Assembly (NCBI RefSeq): GCF_024666615.1
Contig: NZ_CP088297.1
Coordinates: 2,852,001 to 2,916,000, forward strand
Source of the DNA: Aquabacterium sp. J223
GTDB lineage: Bacteria; Pseudomonadota; Gammaproteobacteria; Burkholderiales; Burkholderiaceae_C
Direction of reading: 5' to 3'
DNA: 64,000 nucleotides
The position numbers and the translations under genes were made by a program. Below the pieces are notes generated by a model. The model did not search any database, was not told the origin of the DNA, and was given only the letters and a program-made list of their open reading frames with translations. Every line of letters begins with the position of its first letter. The stretch's first letter is position 1. Shown here in pieces: positions 25,435-34,316 of this stretch.

Positions 25435-26231
25435 TCAATGCGGCGCCAGCAGCGCCCACAGCTGCGCGCGCGAGGTCAGCCCGAGCTTGAGGAACGACCG
25501 CTCGCGGTAGGTCTTCACCGTCGAGCGCGACAGCCCCGTCGCCACGCACACCTCCTCGTAGCGCAGGCCCGCGGCCAGCAGGCTCACCACGTCGAGTTCG
25601 CGCGCCGTGAGCCGGCTGCACAGGCGGGCCAGCCGGGTGCGCAGCGCGCGGGCGTCGGGCGTCGTGCCGGGTGGCGGCGCCCACACCCCTTGGCCTGCTG
25701 CTTGACGCAGGCGACCAGCGGCCGGGCCAGGCTGCCCACCGCCTCGGCCTCCTCCAGGCTGAACCAGCGCTGGCCGACGCAGCGGTACAGGTTGACCGCC
25801 AGCAGCCGTCCGCCGTCGCAGGGCACCGCCAGCGACAGCCGCTCCTGCGTCTGCAGCGGGTCGTACACCAGCCGCTGGTGCGGTGTGGTGAAGGCGTCCT
25901 TGCGGTGGTGCGTCAGCAGGCTGCCGGGGCTGTTCCAGCAGGCGTCGAAGGTCCGGTCCAGCCGGTGGACGTCGCCGCAGTAGGCGCGCCACACCTCGGC
26001 CGTGCGGTCGGGCGACACCTGGGTCGCGGTGGTGATGAGCTGGGGCAGCCCGCCCTGCGACAGCAGGTAGGCCGACACCGAGCCCACCGGCAGCAGCCGG
26101 TTCAGCTGCACCAGCAGGCGGTGGCCGAAGTCGGCCTGGCCGATGGCGTCGATGACGCCCGCCAGCACCTCGTCCGCACCCGGCGGTCGGCGCTGCTGCA
26201 GCGAGTGATCTTCAAGGGCCCAGGTGCGCAT
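25435..26231 (-). pseudogene. LuxR family regulator, frameshifted
   Basis: From ATG 26231 (MRTWALEDHS) about 180 residues of an N-terminal sensor-like domain read cleanly, then the frame breaks in the short C run at 25686-25689. Restoring one base gives KGVWAPPPG and continues into a perfect C-terminal LuxR helix-turn-helix: LTARELDVVSLLAAG, then GLSRSTVKTYRERSFLKLGL. The span of 797 bases is one short of a multiple of 3. Intact it would be about 265 residues. It reads leftwards away from the Bug-ligase-hydratase genes that start at 26379, so it may control them. Either a decayed gene or a base-calling error. Confidence 0.75.
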
Positions 26232-26378
26232 GCGACGGACGGTCTTCGGCGAGGTCAAAGGGGATCGGCCGGCCCCGAAGCAAGGGTTACCCCGCAGGCC
26301 CCGCGGCCGACAGACAAGGCGCCGGCCAGGTCTTAGTCTGCCACCTGCCCCGGGCCCCCGGTCCGATGGAGGAGACAC

Positions 26379-27386
26379 ATGAACCGCTCAACGCTTCCCC
26401 CGCTGCGCCGCCGCTCCCTGCTGGCCGCCGGCGCTGCCGCCGGCCTGGGCCTGGGCGCCGGCGCCGCCCGCGCCGAGACCGCCGCCGAGTACCCGAGCAA
26501 GCCCGGCCGCATCGTGCTCAGCAACGCCGCCGGCACCGCGCCGGACGTGGCCGCCCGCGCGGTGGCCCAGCGCTTCCAGGAGCTGATGGGCAAGCCCTTC
26601 GTGGTGGACAACCGGCCCGGCGCCGGCGGCACCCTCGCCGCCGAGGCCGTGCTGTCGTCGCCGGCCGACGGCTACACCCTGCTGTTCGGCACGATGTCCG
26701 AGATCGCGCTGACGCCACACGTCTACAAGAGCGTGCGCTATGACCCGCTGCGCGACTTCGCGCCGCTGGGCGAGCTGGGCTCGGCCGACCTGCTGCTGGT
26801 GGTGAACCCGGAGCGGGCGCCGACGAACTCGCTGGACGAGTACCTGGCGTGGGCGCGCCAGCGCCAGCCGCTGCTGGCCGGCACCTTCGGCGTCGGCAAC
26901 CCGGCCCACCTGTCGGCCATGCAGTTCGGCGACGCGGCCAAGCTGAAGGTCGAGCCGGTGCACTTCCGTGCGCCGGGCGAAGGCATCGCCGGCATCACCT
27001 CGGGCGACATCCACGCCCTGTTCGCCAGCGTGGCGCTGGCGCTGCCCTTCCTCCGCAGCGGCAAGCTGAAGGCGCTGGCCGTGACGTCCAGCAGCCGCTC
27101 GCCGGTGCTGCCCGACGTGCCCACGGCACGCGAGATCGGCCTGGCGCCGATGGAGGCGGTGTACTGGTTCGGCATGTTCGCGCCGGCCCGCACGCCGGTG
27201 CCCATCCTCGACAAGCTCAGCGATGCCACGGTGGCGTCGCTGCGCGCCCCGGACACCAAGCGCAAGCTGGAGGAGACGGGCTTCCGCATCACCGGCACCG
27301 CGCGCCAGCCGTTCGCGCAGATGCTGGCCACCGACCTGCCGAAGTGGGCCGAGGCGGTGCGCCGCTACGGCATGCGCGCCGACTGA
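26379..27386 (+). CDS. Bug/TctC-type tripartite tricarboxylate receptor
   Basis: 335 residues with a signal peptide that carries arginines (LRRRSLLAAGAAAGLGLGAG) and resembles a Tat signal. Bug motifs: YPSKPGRIVLSNAAGT, VVDNRPGAGGTLA and ADGYTL. The ATG follows a GGAG site by 7 bases. It heads a set with an acyl-CoA ligase and an enoyl-CoA hydratase, so the bound compound is probably a carboxylic acid that is then activated to its CoA ester (inference). Confidence 0.92.
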   Translation: MNRSTLPPLRRRSLLAAGAAAGLGLGAGAARAETAAEYPSKPGRIVLSNAAGTAPDVAARAVAQRFQELMGKPFVVDNRPGAGGTLAAEAVLSSPADGYTLLFGTMSEIALTPHVYKSVRYDPLRDFAPLGELGSADLLLVVNPERAPTNSLDEYLAWARQRQPLLAGTFGVGNPAHLSAMQFGDAAKLKVEPVHFRAPGEGIAGITSGDIHALFASVALALPFLRSGKLKALAVTSSSRSPVLPDVPTAREIGLAPMEAVYWFGMFAPARTPVPILDKLSDATVASLRAPDTKRKLEETGFRITGTARQPFAQMLATDLPKWAEAVRRYGMRAD

Positions 27387-27403
27387 CGGCACACTGCAAC
27401 GCC

Positions 27404-29083
27404 ATGGGAGTCCATTCACACGAATCACGCTGGACCGCCGAGCCGGGTCCGGCCCTGCTGTCCCTCACGGTGGGGGACCTGCTGGACCGGCGCGCCGACG
27501 AGCGGGCGGACCGGCCGTTCCTGCTCTGCCGCAACCTCGAGTCCGGCGAAGACACCGACTTCACGCTGGGGGGCCTGCGCCGCCAGGTGAACGCCTTCGC
27601 CAAGGGCCTGATCGGCCTGGGGGTGCAGGCCGGCGACAAGGTCGGCGTGCTGTGCAGCAACCGGGCGGAGTGGCTGGTGGCGAACTTCGCCCTGGCCAAG
27701 ATCGGCGCGGTGCTGGTCACCGTCAACACGCAGAGCCGGCAGGCCGAGCTGTCGCACATCGTGCGCCAGGCCGAACTGTCGGGCCTGATCCTGCAGCGGT
27801 CGCACCGCGGCAACCCCTTCCTGGAGCACCTGCGCGCCATCGTGCCGGACCTCGGCACGCCGGGCTCGCACCCGACCTTCAGGCTGGCCGTCCTGGTCGG
27901 CGAGCCCGGCGTCGACGAACCTGGCACCGTCGGCTTCGATGCGGTGGTGGCGGCCGGCGCCGAAGCGCCCGATGCCGTGCTCGCCGAGCGGCAGGCCGCG
28001 GTGAAGCCGACCGACGTCTGGCAGATCCAGTTCACCAGCGGCACCACCGGCGCGGCCAAGGGCGCGATGCTGACGCACCACGGCACGGTCAACAACGCCT
28101 GGGTCTTCGGCGGCGCGGTCGGGCTGCGCGAGGGCGACTCGATGGTGTCGGCCATGCCGCTGTTCCACACCGCCGGCAACATCGTCGAGGTGCTGGGCGC
28201 GCTGGTGCACCGGGCGCGCCTGATCAAGACCAGCTCCTTCGAGGCCGGGGCGATGCTCGAGCTGATCGCCGAGCAGAAGCCGACCGTGCTGTGCGCGGTG
28301 CCGACCATGCTGATCGCGATGTGGAACCACCCCACGTTCCTCGCCACGCAGTCGAAGCTGGACAGCCTGCGGCTGCTCATCGGCGGCGGCACGCCCTACC
28401 CGGTGCCGGTGCTGACGCGGCTGCGCGACGACTTCGGCGTGGTGGCGCAGATCGGCTTCGGCATGACCGAGCTCAGCCCGATGGTGACCTGCACCGCCAT
28501 GGACGACCCGCTGGAGCGCAAGTCGCTGACGGTGGGGCGGCCGCTGCCGCACCTGGAGGTGAAGGTGGTGGGCGAGGACGGCGCCACCTGCCCGCACGGC
28601 CAGCCGGGCGAGCTGCTGGTGCGCGGCTTCGGCGTGACGCCGGGCTACTACCGGCAGCCCGACGCCACCGCCCGCACCATCGACGCCGAGGGCTGGCTGC
28701 ACAGCGGCGACCTGGCCTCGATGGACGCCGACGGCACGGTGCGCATCGTCGGCCGGCTGAAGGACATGATCAAGCGCGGCGGCGAGAACGTCTACCCGGC
28801 CGAGGTCGAGAACTTCCTCATGCAGCACCCCAAGGTGGCGCAGGCGCAGGTGGTCGGCGTGCCCGACGAGTACATGGGCGAGGAGGCCGCGGCCTTCATC
28901 CAGGCGCGCCCCGGCGAGACCGTCACGGCGGAGGAGCTGGAAGCCTATTGCCGGGCCCACATCGCGCGCCACAAGCTGCCCAAGTACTTCCGCTTCGTCG
29001 ACGGCTACCCGCTCACCGGCAGCGGCAAGGTGATGAAGTTCGCGCTGCGCGACCGGCTGGTCAAGGAACTGTCGACGACATGA
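27404..29083 (+). CDS. AMP-dependent acyl-CoA synthetase
   Basis: 559 residues of the ANL superfamily. The ATP-binding loop is TSGTTGAAKGAM (about 204-215), the second motif FGMTELSP, and the C-terminal hinge and motif are GRLKDMIKRGGENVYPAE, with the catalytic lysine expected in SGKVMKFAL. The start is ATG 27404, 17 bases after the Bug stop. It would activate a carboxylic acid to acyl-CoA with ATP. The substrate cannot be read; the downstream enoyl-CoA hydratase overlaps by 4 bases (ATGA), so the two act on the same compound. Confidence 0.88.
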   Translation: MGVHSHESRWTAEPGPALLSLTVGDLLDRRADERADRPFLLCRNLESGEDTDFTLGGLRRQVNAFAKGLIGLGVQAGDKVGVLCSNRAEWLVANFALAKIGAVLVTVNTQSRQAELSHIVRQAELSGLILQRSHRGNPFLEHLRAIVPDLGTPGSHPTFRLAVLVGEPGVDEPGTVGFDAVVAAGAEAPDAVLAERQAAVKPTDVWQIQFTSGTTGAAKGAMLTHHGTVNNAWVFGGAVGLREGDSMVSAMPLFHTAGNIVEVLGALVHRARLIKTSSFEAGAMLELIAEQKPTVLCAVPTMLIAMWNHPTFLATQSKLDSLRLLIGGGTPYPVPVLTRLRDDFGVVAQIGFGMTELSPMVTCTAMDDPLERKSLTVGRPLPHLEVKVVGEDGATCPHGQPGELLVRGFGVTPGYYRQPDATARTIDAEGWLHSGDLASMDADGTVRIVGRLKDMIKRGGENVYPAEVENFLMQHPKVAQAQVVGVPDEYMGEEAAAFIQARPGETVTAEELEAYCRAHIARHKLPKYFRFVDGYPLTGSGKVMKFALRDRLVKELSTT

Positions 29084-29892
29084 GCCCGACGCCCCTGCGC
29101 TACGAGAAGCACGGCGCCATCGCCGTCATCACCTTCGACCGGCCGGCCGCGCGCCACGCGCTGTCGCCGGAGATGATCTGCCGCCTGGCCGACGCGGTGA
29201 TCGACTTCGCCGCCGACGACGCGCTGCGGGTGGCGGTGCTCACCGGCAGCGGCGACGTCGCCTTCTGCGCCGGCGGCGACCTGCAGCGCTCGATCCCGCT
29301 GATGTCCGGCGAGCGCCCGCCCGAGGACGACTGGGACCGGCGGCTGCTGGAGGATCCCCAGGTGCATGCGGCGTCGGCCTTTCGCGGCTACCCGCTGGAC
29401 AAGCCGGTCATCGGCGCGGTCAACGGCGCCTGCATGGCCGCCGGGCTGGAGATCCTGCTCGGCACCGACATCCGCCTCGCGGCCGAGCACGCCACCTTCG
29501 CCCTGCCCGAGGTGCGCCGCGGCGTCATCCCCTTCGGCGGCTCGATGGCGCGGCTGCCGCGGCAGGTGCCGCTGGCCCGCGCGATGGAGATCATGCTCAC
29601 CGGCGCCACCTTCGGCGCGGAGGAGGCGCTGCGCTGGGGCATCCTCAACCAGGTGGTGCCCAAGGAGCGCCTGCAGGCCGAGGCGATGGCACTGGCCGCA
29701 CGCATCGCCGACAACGCGCCGCTGGCGGTGCAGGCGGTCAAGCGCACGGTGCTCGCCTCCAGCGGCCGGCCGCTGGACGAGGCGTTCCGGCTGGAGGACG
29801 AGGCCAAGCGCTTCATCATGACCACCGACGACGCGCGCGAGGGCCCGCGGGCCTTCATGGAGAAGCGGCCGCCGAAGTTCAGCGGCCGCTGA
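29080..29892 (+). CDS. Enoyl-CoA hydratase/isomerase family protein
   Basis: 270 residues of the crotonase family. The oxyanion-hole segments are AFCAGGDL (about 65) and NGACMAAGLEILLGTDI (about 110-126), followed by the ALPEVRRGVIPFGG block where catalytic glutamates are found. It probably hydrates or otherwise processes the CoA ester made by the upstream ligase, whose stop it overlaps. The ATG overlap ATGA fixes the start. It converges with the short-chain dehydrogenase gene, with 10 bases between stops. Confidence 0.88.
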   Translation: MSPTPLRYEKHGAIAVITFDRPAARHALSPEMICRLADAVIDFAADDALRVAVLTGSGDVAFCAGGDLQRSIPLMSGERPPEDDWDRRLLEDPQVHAASAFRGYPLDKPVIGAVNGACMAAGLEILLGTDIRLAAEHATFALPEVRRGVIPFGGSMARLPRQVPLARAMEIMLTGATFGAEEALRWGILNQVVPKERLQAEAMALAARIADNAPLAVQAVKRTVLASSGRPLDEAFRLEDEAKRFIMTTDDAREGPRAFMEKRPPKFSGR

Positions 29893-29902
29893 ACCGGGGC
29901 GA

Positions 29903-30814
29903 TCAGCCGCCGTTGGCGGCCATCGCCTTGCCGACCTCGTGCTGGCCCTGCTCGTGGCCGCTGACCGGCACCCGCTCGCCGGCGCGGTCGGTGACGGTGT
30001 CCATCACCGCGGCCAGCCGGCTGTCGATGTCGGGACCCATGCCCAGGTGCACGCCCTGCGTCATGGTCACGTGCGCAGCCTCGAAGCTGCCCGCGCCGGC
30101 CAGCAGCACCGTGCGGTTGGGCGCGTCCTGCGAGGCCATCACCAGCATGGCCGGCACCACGGCCTCCGGCTGCATGGCGTCCAGCACCGCCTGCGGGATG
30201 ATGCCCTCGGTCATGCGGGTGGCCGCCGTGGGCGCCAGGCAGTTGACGCGGATGTCGTGCTTCTGTCCTTCGATCGACAGCGTCTGCATCAGCCCCACCA
30301 GCCCCATCTTCGCCGCGCCGTAGTTGGCCTGGCCGAAGTTGCCGTACAGGCCGGTCGACGAGGTGGTCATCACGATGCGGCCGTAGCCCTGCGCCTGCAT
30401 CAGCGGCCAGACCGCCTTGGTGCAGACCACCGAGCCCATCAGGTGCACCTCCAGCACGAAGCGGAAGTCCTCCAGCGTCATCTTGGCGAAGCTCTTGTCG
30501 CGCAGCACGCCGGCGTTGTTGATGAGGATGTCCACCCGGCCCCAGGCGGCCACCGCCTCGTCCACCATGGCCTGCACGCCGGCCACGTCGGTGACCGAGC
30601 AGCCGTTGGCCATGGCCTCGCCGCCGGCCGCCCGGATCTCGTCGACCACCGCCAGCGCGGCGGCGCTGGAGCCGCCGGAGCCGTCCGTCGTGCTGCCCAG
30701 GTCGTTGACGACCACCTTGGCGCCGCGCGCCGCCAGCGCCAGCGCATGCTGGCGGCCCAGGCCGCCGCCGGCGCCGGTCACGATGGCCACGCGGCCGCTG
30801 AAGTCCAGACTCAT
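29903..30814 (-). CDS. Short-chain dehydrogenase, multifunctional-enzyme-2-like 3-hydroxyacyl-CoA dehydrogenase
   Basis: 303 residues. NAD-binding TGAGGGLGRQHAL (about 14-26), NNAGVLRD, catalytic Ser in TTSSTGLYGN, and the Tyr/Lys pair in YGAAKMG are present. The VVNDLGSTTDGSG insertion after the second strand is characteristic of the peroxisomal MFE-2 dehydrogenase group, which oxidises 3-hydroxyacyl-CoA. It faces the ligase and hydratase genes, so it may supply the next step although it is transcribed separately. Confidence 0.85.
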   Translation of the reverse strand: MSLDFSGRVAIVTGAGGGLGRQHALALAARGAKVVVNDLGSTTDGSGGSSAAALAVVDEIRAAGGEAMANGCSVTDVAGVQAMVDEAVAAWGRVDILINNAGVLRDKSFAKMTLEDFRFVLEVHLMGSVVCTKAVWPLMQAQGYGRIVMTTSSTGLYGNFGQANYGAAKMGLVGLMQTLSIEGQKHDIRVNCLAPTAATRMTEGIIPQAVLDAMQPEAVVPAMLVMASQDAPNRTVLLAGAGSFEAAHVTMTQGVHLGMGPDIDSRLAAVMDTVTDRAGERVPVSGHEQGQHEVGKAMAANGG

Positions 30815-31025
30815 CTCGTGTCGCTCCTCTTGTGATGCAGCGTTGCAGGGTAGCAAAGGGCTCGCCGGCCGGCTGTCGGCCGCGAAGCGGACGGCGCGGC
30901 CCACCGCCTCGGGACCCCTTCGGCCCCCGGTGGCAGGGAACCCCGGGGTCGGAGGGCTGTCATCAAGGTGTCACGACGCCCGCGGCGGCGCCATGCCACC
31001 CTGCGCGGCCTCACCCCCTGCTCCG

Positions 31026-32519
31026 ATGAACCACGACGAACTGGAACTCAAGCTGCGCGTGCCCGCCGGCGCGCTGTCCGCGGTGCGCGAGGCCCTGCAG
31101 CAGCTCGGCGCCACGACGCTGCCGCTGCGCGCGCTGTACTTCGACACCGCCGACGGCCGCCTGGCCGCGGCCCGGCTGGCCCTGCGGCTGCGACTGGAGG
31201 GCGGGCGCTGGGTGCAGACGCTGAAGGCGCCGGGCGACAGCGCCGTGCACCGGCTGGAGCACGAGGTCGAGCTGCCGTACGCCGGCACCACGCCGCCGCC
31301 GCTGGACCTCGGGCGCCACCACGGCCATCCCGCGCTCGACCGCCTGCGCGAGGCCCTGCACGGTGTCGAGCCGTCGGCCCTGCAGCCGGTGCTGACCACC
31401 GAGGTCGACCGCCTGCACGCCGAGCACCGGCTGGGCGAGACGGTGGTCGAGCTCGCGCTGGACACCGGCCACGTGGCCGCCGGCGTACGCCGGGCCGAGC
31501 TCGCCGAACTGGAGCTGGAGCTCAAGGCGGGCCCGGCCGCGCCGTTGTTCGTGCTGGCCGCCGAGTGGACCGCCCGCCACGGGCTGTGGCTGAGCACGCT
31601 GCCCAAGGCCGCACGCGGCCTACGGCTGCTGCAACCGGCCGCGCCGTCGCCGCCGACCAAGGCGCGGCCGCTGCAGTTGGGCGACGACGCCGGTGCGGCG
31701 GACTTCCTGCGCGAGACGCTGCGCAACACGCTGGACCAGGTGCTGGCCAACCTGGGCGAGATCGCCGACGGCGAGGACGCGACCGACCTCGTCCACCAGG
31801 CCCGCGTCGGCCTGCGCCGCCTGCGCACCGCGTTGCGCGAGCTGCAGGCGCTGTCGCCCGCGCTCGACCCGGCCTGGGGCGTGCCCCTGGCCGAGGCCTT
31901 CGCCCGCCTGGGCGAACGGCGCGACGAGGCGGCGGTGTCCGCCGCGGTGCAGCCGCTGCTGCAGGCCGCCCATGCCCCGATGACCGGCTGGCCCCCACCA
32001 CCGGCCGCCGACCTGGCGCCGGCCGTCCAGGCGCCGGCGCTGCAGGCCGCGCTGATCGGCCTGCTGGCGCTGTCGCATGCCGGTGACGAACGGTTCGCCG
32101 GCCTGAACCACGCCGCCCTGCGCCGCACGCTGGCCAAGCGGCTGCAGTCGCTGTGGAAGCGGGTGCGCCGCGACGGCATGCGCTTCGACCGCCTCACCAC
32201 CGACGACCAGCACCGCGTGCGCAAGCGCCTCAAGCGCCTGCGCTACCTGGCGGAGTTCGCCCGCCCGCTGTGGCCGCACAAGGCGGTGGACCGCTGCCTC
32301 GACCGGCTGAAGCCGGCGCAGGAGGCGCTGGGGCAGCACAACGACGTGGCGGTGGCGGCCGATCGCTTCCGCGCCGCCATGGCCGCCCACCCCGAGGCGG
32401 GTTTCGCCGCCGGCTGGCTGCAGGCGTACCTGGCCGTCACCGCCCGCGACGCGCGCAAGGCGCTGTGCCGGCTGCAGGGTCGGCGGCTGGCCTTCTGGCG
32501 CGAGCCCGGGCGGCGCTGA
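31026..32519 (+). CDS. CYTH and CHAD domain-containing protein
   Basis: 497 residues. The CYTH domain opens with the ExExK signature ELELK (about residues 5-9) and spans about 1-200; CYTH proteins hydrolyse inorganic triphosphate or related phosphorylated compounds inside a beta-barrel tunnel. The CHAD domain follows (about 215-490), with basic helices such as VHQARVGLRRLRTALREL and HRVRKRLKRLRYLAEF that bind polyphosphate. E. coli YgiF has the same fusion. It is flanked by genes on the other strand at both ends and seems monocistronic. Its link to the neighbouring catabolic genes is probably accidental. Confidence 0.9.
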   Translation: MNHDELELKLRVPAGALSAVREALQQLGATTLPLRALYFDTADGRLAAARLALRLRLEGGRWVQTLKAPGDSAVHRLEHEVELPYAGTTPPPLDLGRHHGHPALDRLREALHGVEPSALQPVLTTEVDRLHAEHRLGETVVELALDTGHVAAGVRRAELAELELELKAGPAAPLFVLAAEWTARHGLWLSTLPKAARGLRLLQPAAPSPPTKARPLQLGDDAGAADFLRETLRNTLDQVLANLGEIADGEDATDLVHQARVGLRRLRTALRELQALSPALDPAWGVPLAEAFARLGERRDEAAVSAAVQPLLQAAHAPMTGWPPPPAADLAPAVQAPALQAALIGLLALSHAGDERFAGLNHAALRRTLAKRLQSLWKRVRRDGMRFDRLTTDDQHRVRKRLKRLRYLAEFARPLWPHKAVDRCLDRLKPAQEALGQHNDVAVAADRFRAAMAAHPEAGFAAGWLQAYLAVTARDARKALCRLQGRRLAFWREPGRR

Positions 32520-32539
32520 CGCCGCCGCGCCCTCGTCGG

Positions 32540-33299
32540 TCAGCCCGCCGGGCGCAGCAGCGCGCCGGCCCCCCGGCGCGACGGGGTCGAGCCCCAGCCG
32601 CACCAGCATCTGGTGCACCGTGCAGGCGGCGGTGGACACCGTGGGAAGGCCCAGCCGGTCCTCGATGGCCTGCAGCGCCGGCAGCGAGGGCATCTGCACG
32701 CAGGCCGAGGCCACCACCACGTCGGCGCGCCGGGTGTCCAGCCGCTGCACGTCCTGCAGCAACTGCATCGGGTCGCGGCGGCCGACCTCCAGGTTGTCGG
32801 GGATCTCGAAGCAGAGGGCGTCGACCACCTCGATGTCCTCCGACTCGATGTAGCGCACCACCAGGTCGGTGAGCGGTTTCATGTAGGGCGCCATCAGCGC
32901 GATGCGGCGCGCCTTCATCGCCTTCAGGCCGTCGATCAGCGCGCCGGCGGAGGTCATCACCGGCGCCTGGCAGCCGTTGGCGCGGGCCACCTCGGTGAGT
33001 TCGCGTTCGGTGGTGCGGTGGTGGCCCAGACCCATCGCCATGATGGCCACCAGGCAGGCGGTGCTCATCACGTCCACCCGCGCGTCGGCCAGTTCGGCGG
33101 CGCAGCGCAGGCCCTGCGCGTTCATCGCCTCCAGCTCCTCCTTGACCACCCGGTGCATGCGCATGCGGCTGGAATGGAAGGTGAAGCGTTCGTCGGGGCG
33201 CAGCGCCTCCCGCGCCCGCAGCATGGCCGGGATCTCGGTCTCCATCGTGGTGTTGGAACTGGGCACGATCTGCCCGATGCGGAACGTCCTGGGGGTCAT
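32540..33299 (-). CDS. Maleate isomerase / Asp-Glu racemase family protein, frameshift near C-terminus
   Basis: About 252 residues, usual for maleate isomerases and arylmalonate decarboxylases. It opens RIGQIVPSSNTTMETEIP and has the two active-site cysteines of the family: one in MSTACLVAIM, the other in VVASACVQMP. Maleate cis-trans isomerase turns maleate into fumarate. One extra base in the C run at 32569-32574 breaks the last few codons; without it the protein ends VAPGAGALLRPAG-stop at 32540. The length of 760 is one over a multiple of 3. It is the last gene of the operon that begins at 39363. Confidence 0.8.
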
Positions 33300-33315
33300 G
33301 GCGTGGGCCTTGCGG

Positions 33316-34293
33316 TCAGTCGAGGGAGATGCTGGCCTGCCGCACGATGGCGCCGTAGCGCCGCGTGTCGGCGTCGGCCGAGCGCGTGATGTCGGCCGAC
33401 GGCGCGGCCCAGGGCTGGAAGCCGAAGCCCGCCAGGCGGCCCTTGACGTCGGGCTCGGACAGCGCCTTGTTGACCGCCGCGTTGATGCGCTCGATCACCG
33501 GCCGCGGCGTGCCCTTGGGCGCGTACAGCGCCACCCAGGTGCCCAGTTCGAAGCCCGCCGGCCCGCCGGCCTCGCCCATGGTGGGCACCGATTCCTGGCC
33601 GGGCATGCGCGCCGGCGCCGCGTAGGCCAGCAGCCGCACCTTCTTCGCCTGCACCAGCGGCGCCACCGTGGCGGCCGTGCCGAAGGCCCAGTCGACCTCG
33701 CCCGTGGCCACCGAGGTGTAGAGCAGCGGCAGCTCCTTGAACGGCACGTGCGTCATCTGCGTGCCGGTGGCGGACTCCAGCATGGCCGCGCCGATGTGGG
33801 CCACGCTGCCGTAGCCCCAGGTGCCGTAGGTCATGCGGCCGCCCTTGGCCTTGGCGTCGGCCAGCAGCTCGGCCATCGTCTTCCACGGCGCGTTGGCGCC
33901 CACCACAACGAAGAAGTTGGTGTGGTAGAGCGGCGCCACCGGCTCGAAGTCCTTCACCGGGTCGAAAGGCAGCGACTTGTACAGCGTGGGCTGCAGCGTC
34001 ATGTGGGTGGCGTCGACCGTCAGCAGCGTGTAGCCGTCCGGGGCCGAGCGCTTGACCTCGCCGGTGGAGATCCAACCGTTGGAGCCCGGCTTGTTGTCCA
34101 CGATCACCTGCTGGCCCCAGGCCTGGCCCAGCTTCTCCCCCACCTGGCGGACCACCGCGTCCGGACCGCTGCCGGCCGAATAGGGCAACACCACCCGCAC
34201 CGGTTTTTGCGGGAAGGTCTGCGCGGCGCACAGCGTGCTGGCGCCCAGGACGGAAGCGGCGAGCGCGAGGGCCCGCAGGAATCGGTGCGTCAT
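33316..34293 (-). CDS. Bug/TctC-type tripartite tricarboxylate receptor
   Basis: 325 residues with a Sec signal peptide (cleavage after STLCAAQ). Motifs: FPQKPVRVVLPYSAGSG, IVDNKPGSNGWIS and PDGYTL. It is placed between the monooxygenase and the maleate-isomerase-family gene (16 bases from the latter) in a leftward operon with a CoA ligase, so it may bind an aromatic acid such as a hydroxybenzoate (inference). Confidence 0.92.
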   Translation of the reverse strand: MTHRFLRALALAASVLGASTLCAAQTFPQKPVRVVLPYSAGSGPDAVVRQVGEKLGQAWGQQVIVDNKPGSNGWISTGEVKRSAPDGYTLLTVDATHMTLQPTLYKSLPFDPVKDFEPVAPLYHTNFFVVVGANAPWKTMAELLADAKAKGGRMTYGTWGYGSVAHIGAAMLESATGTQMTHVPFKELPLLYTSVATGEVDWAFGTAATVAPLVQAKKVRLLAYAAPARMPGQESVPTMGEAGGPAGFELGTWVALYAPKGTPRPVIERINAAVNKALSEPDVKGRLAGFGFQPWAAPSADITRSADADTRRYGAIVRQASISLD

Positions 34294-34316
34294 GGTCTCT
34301 CCTGGTGTCTGGTGGA

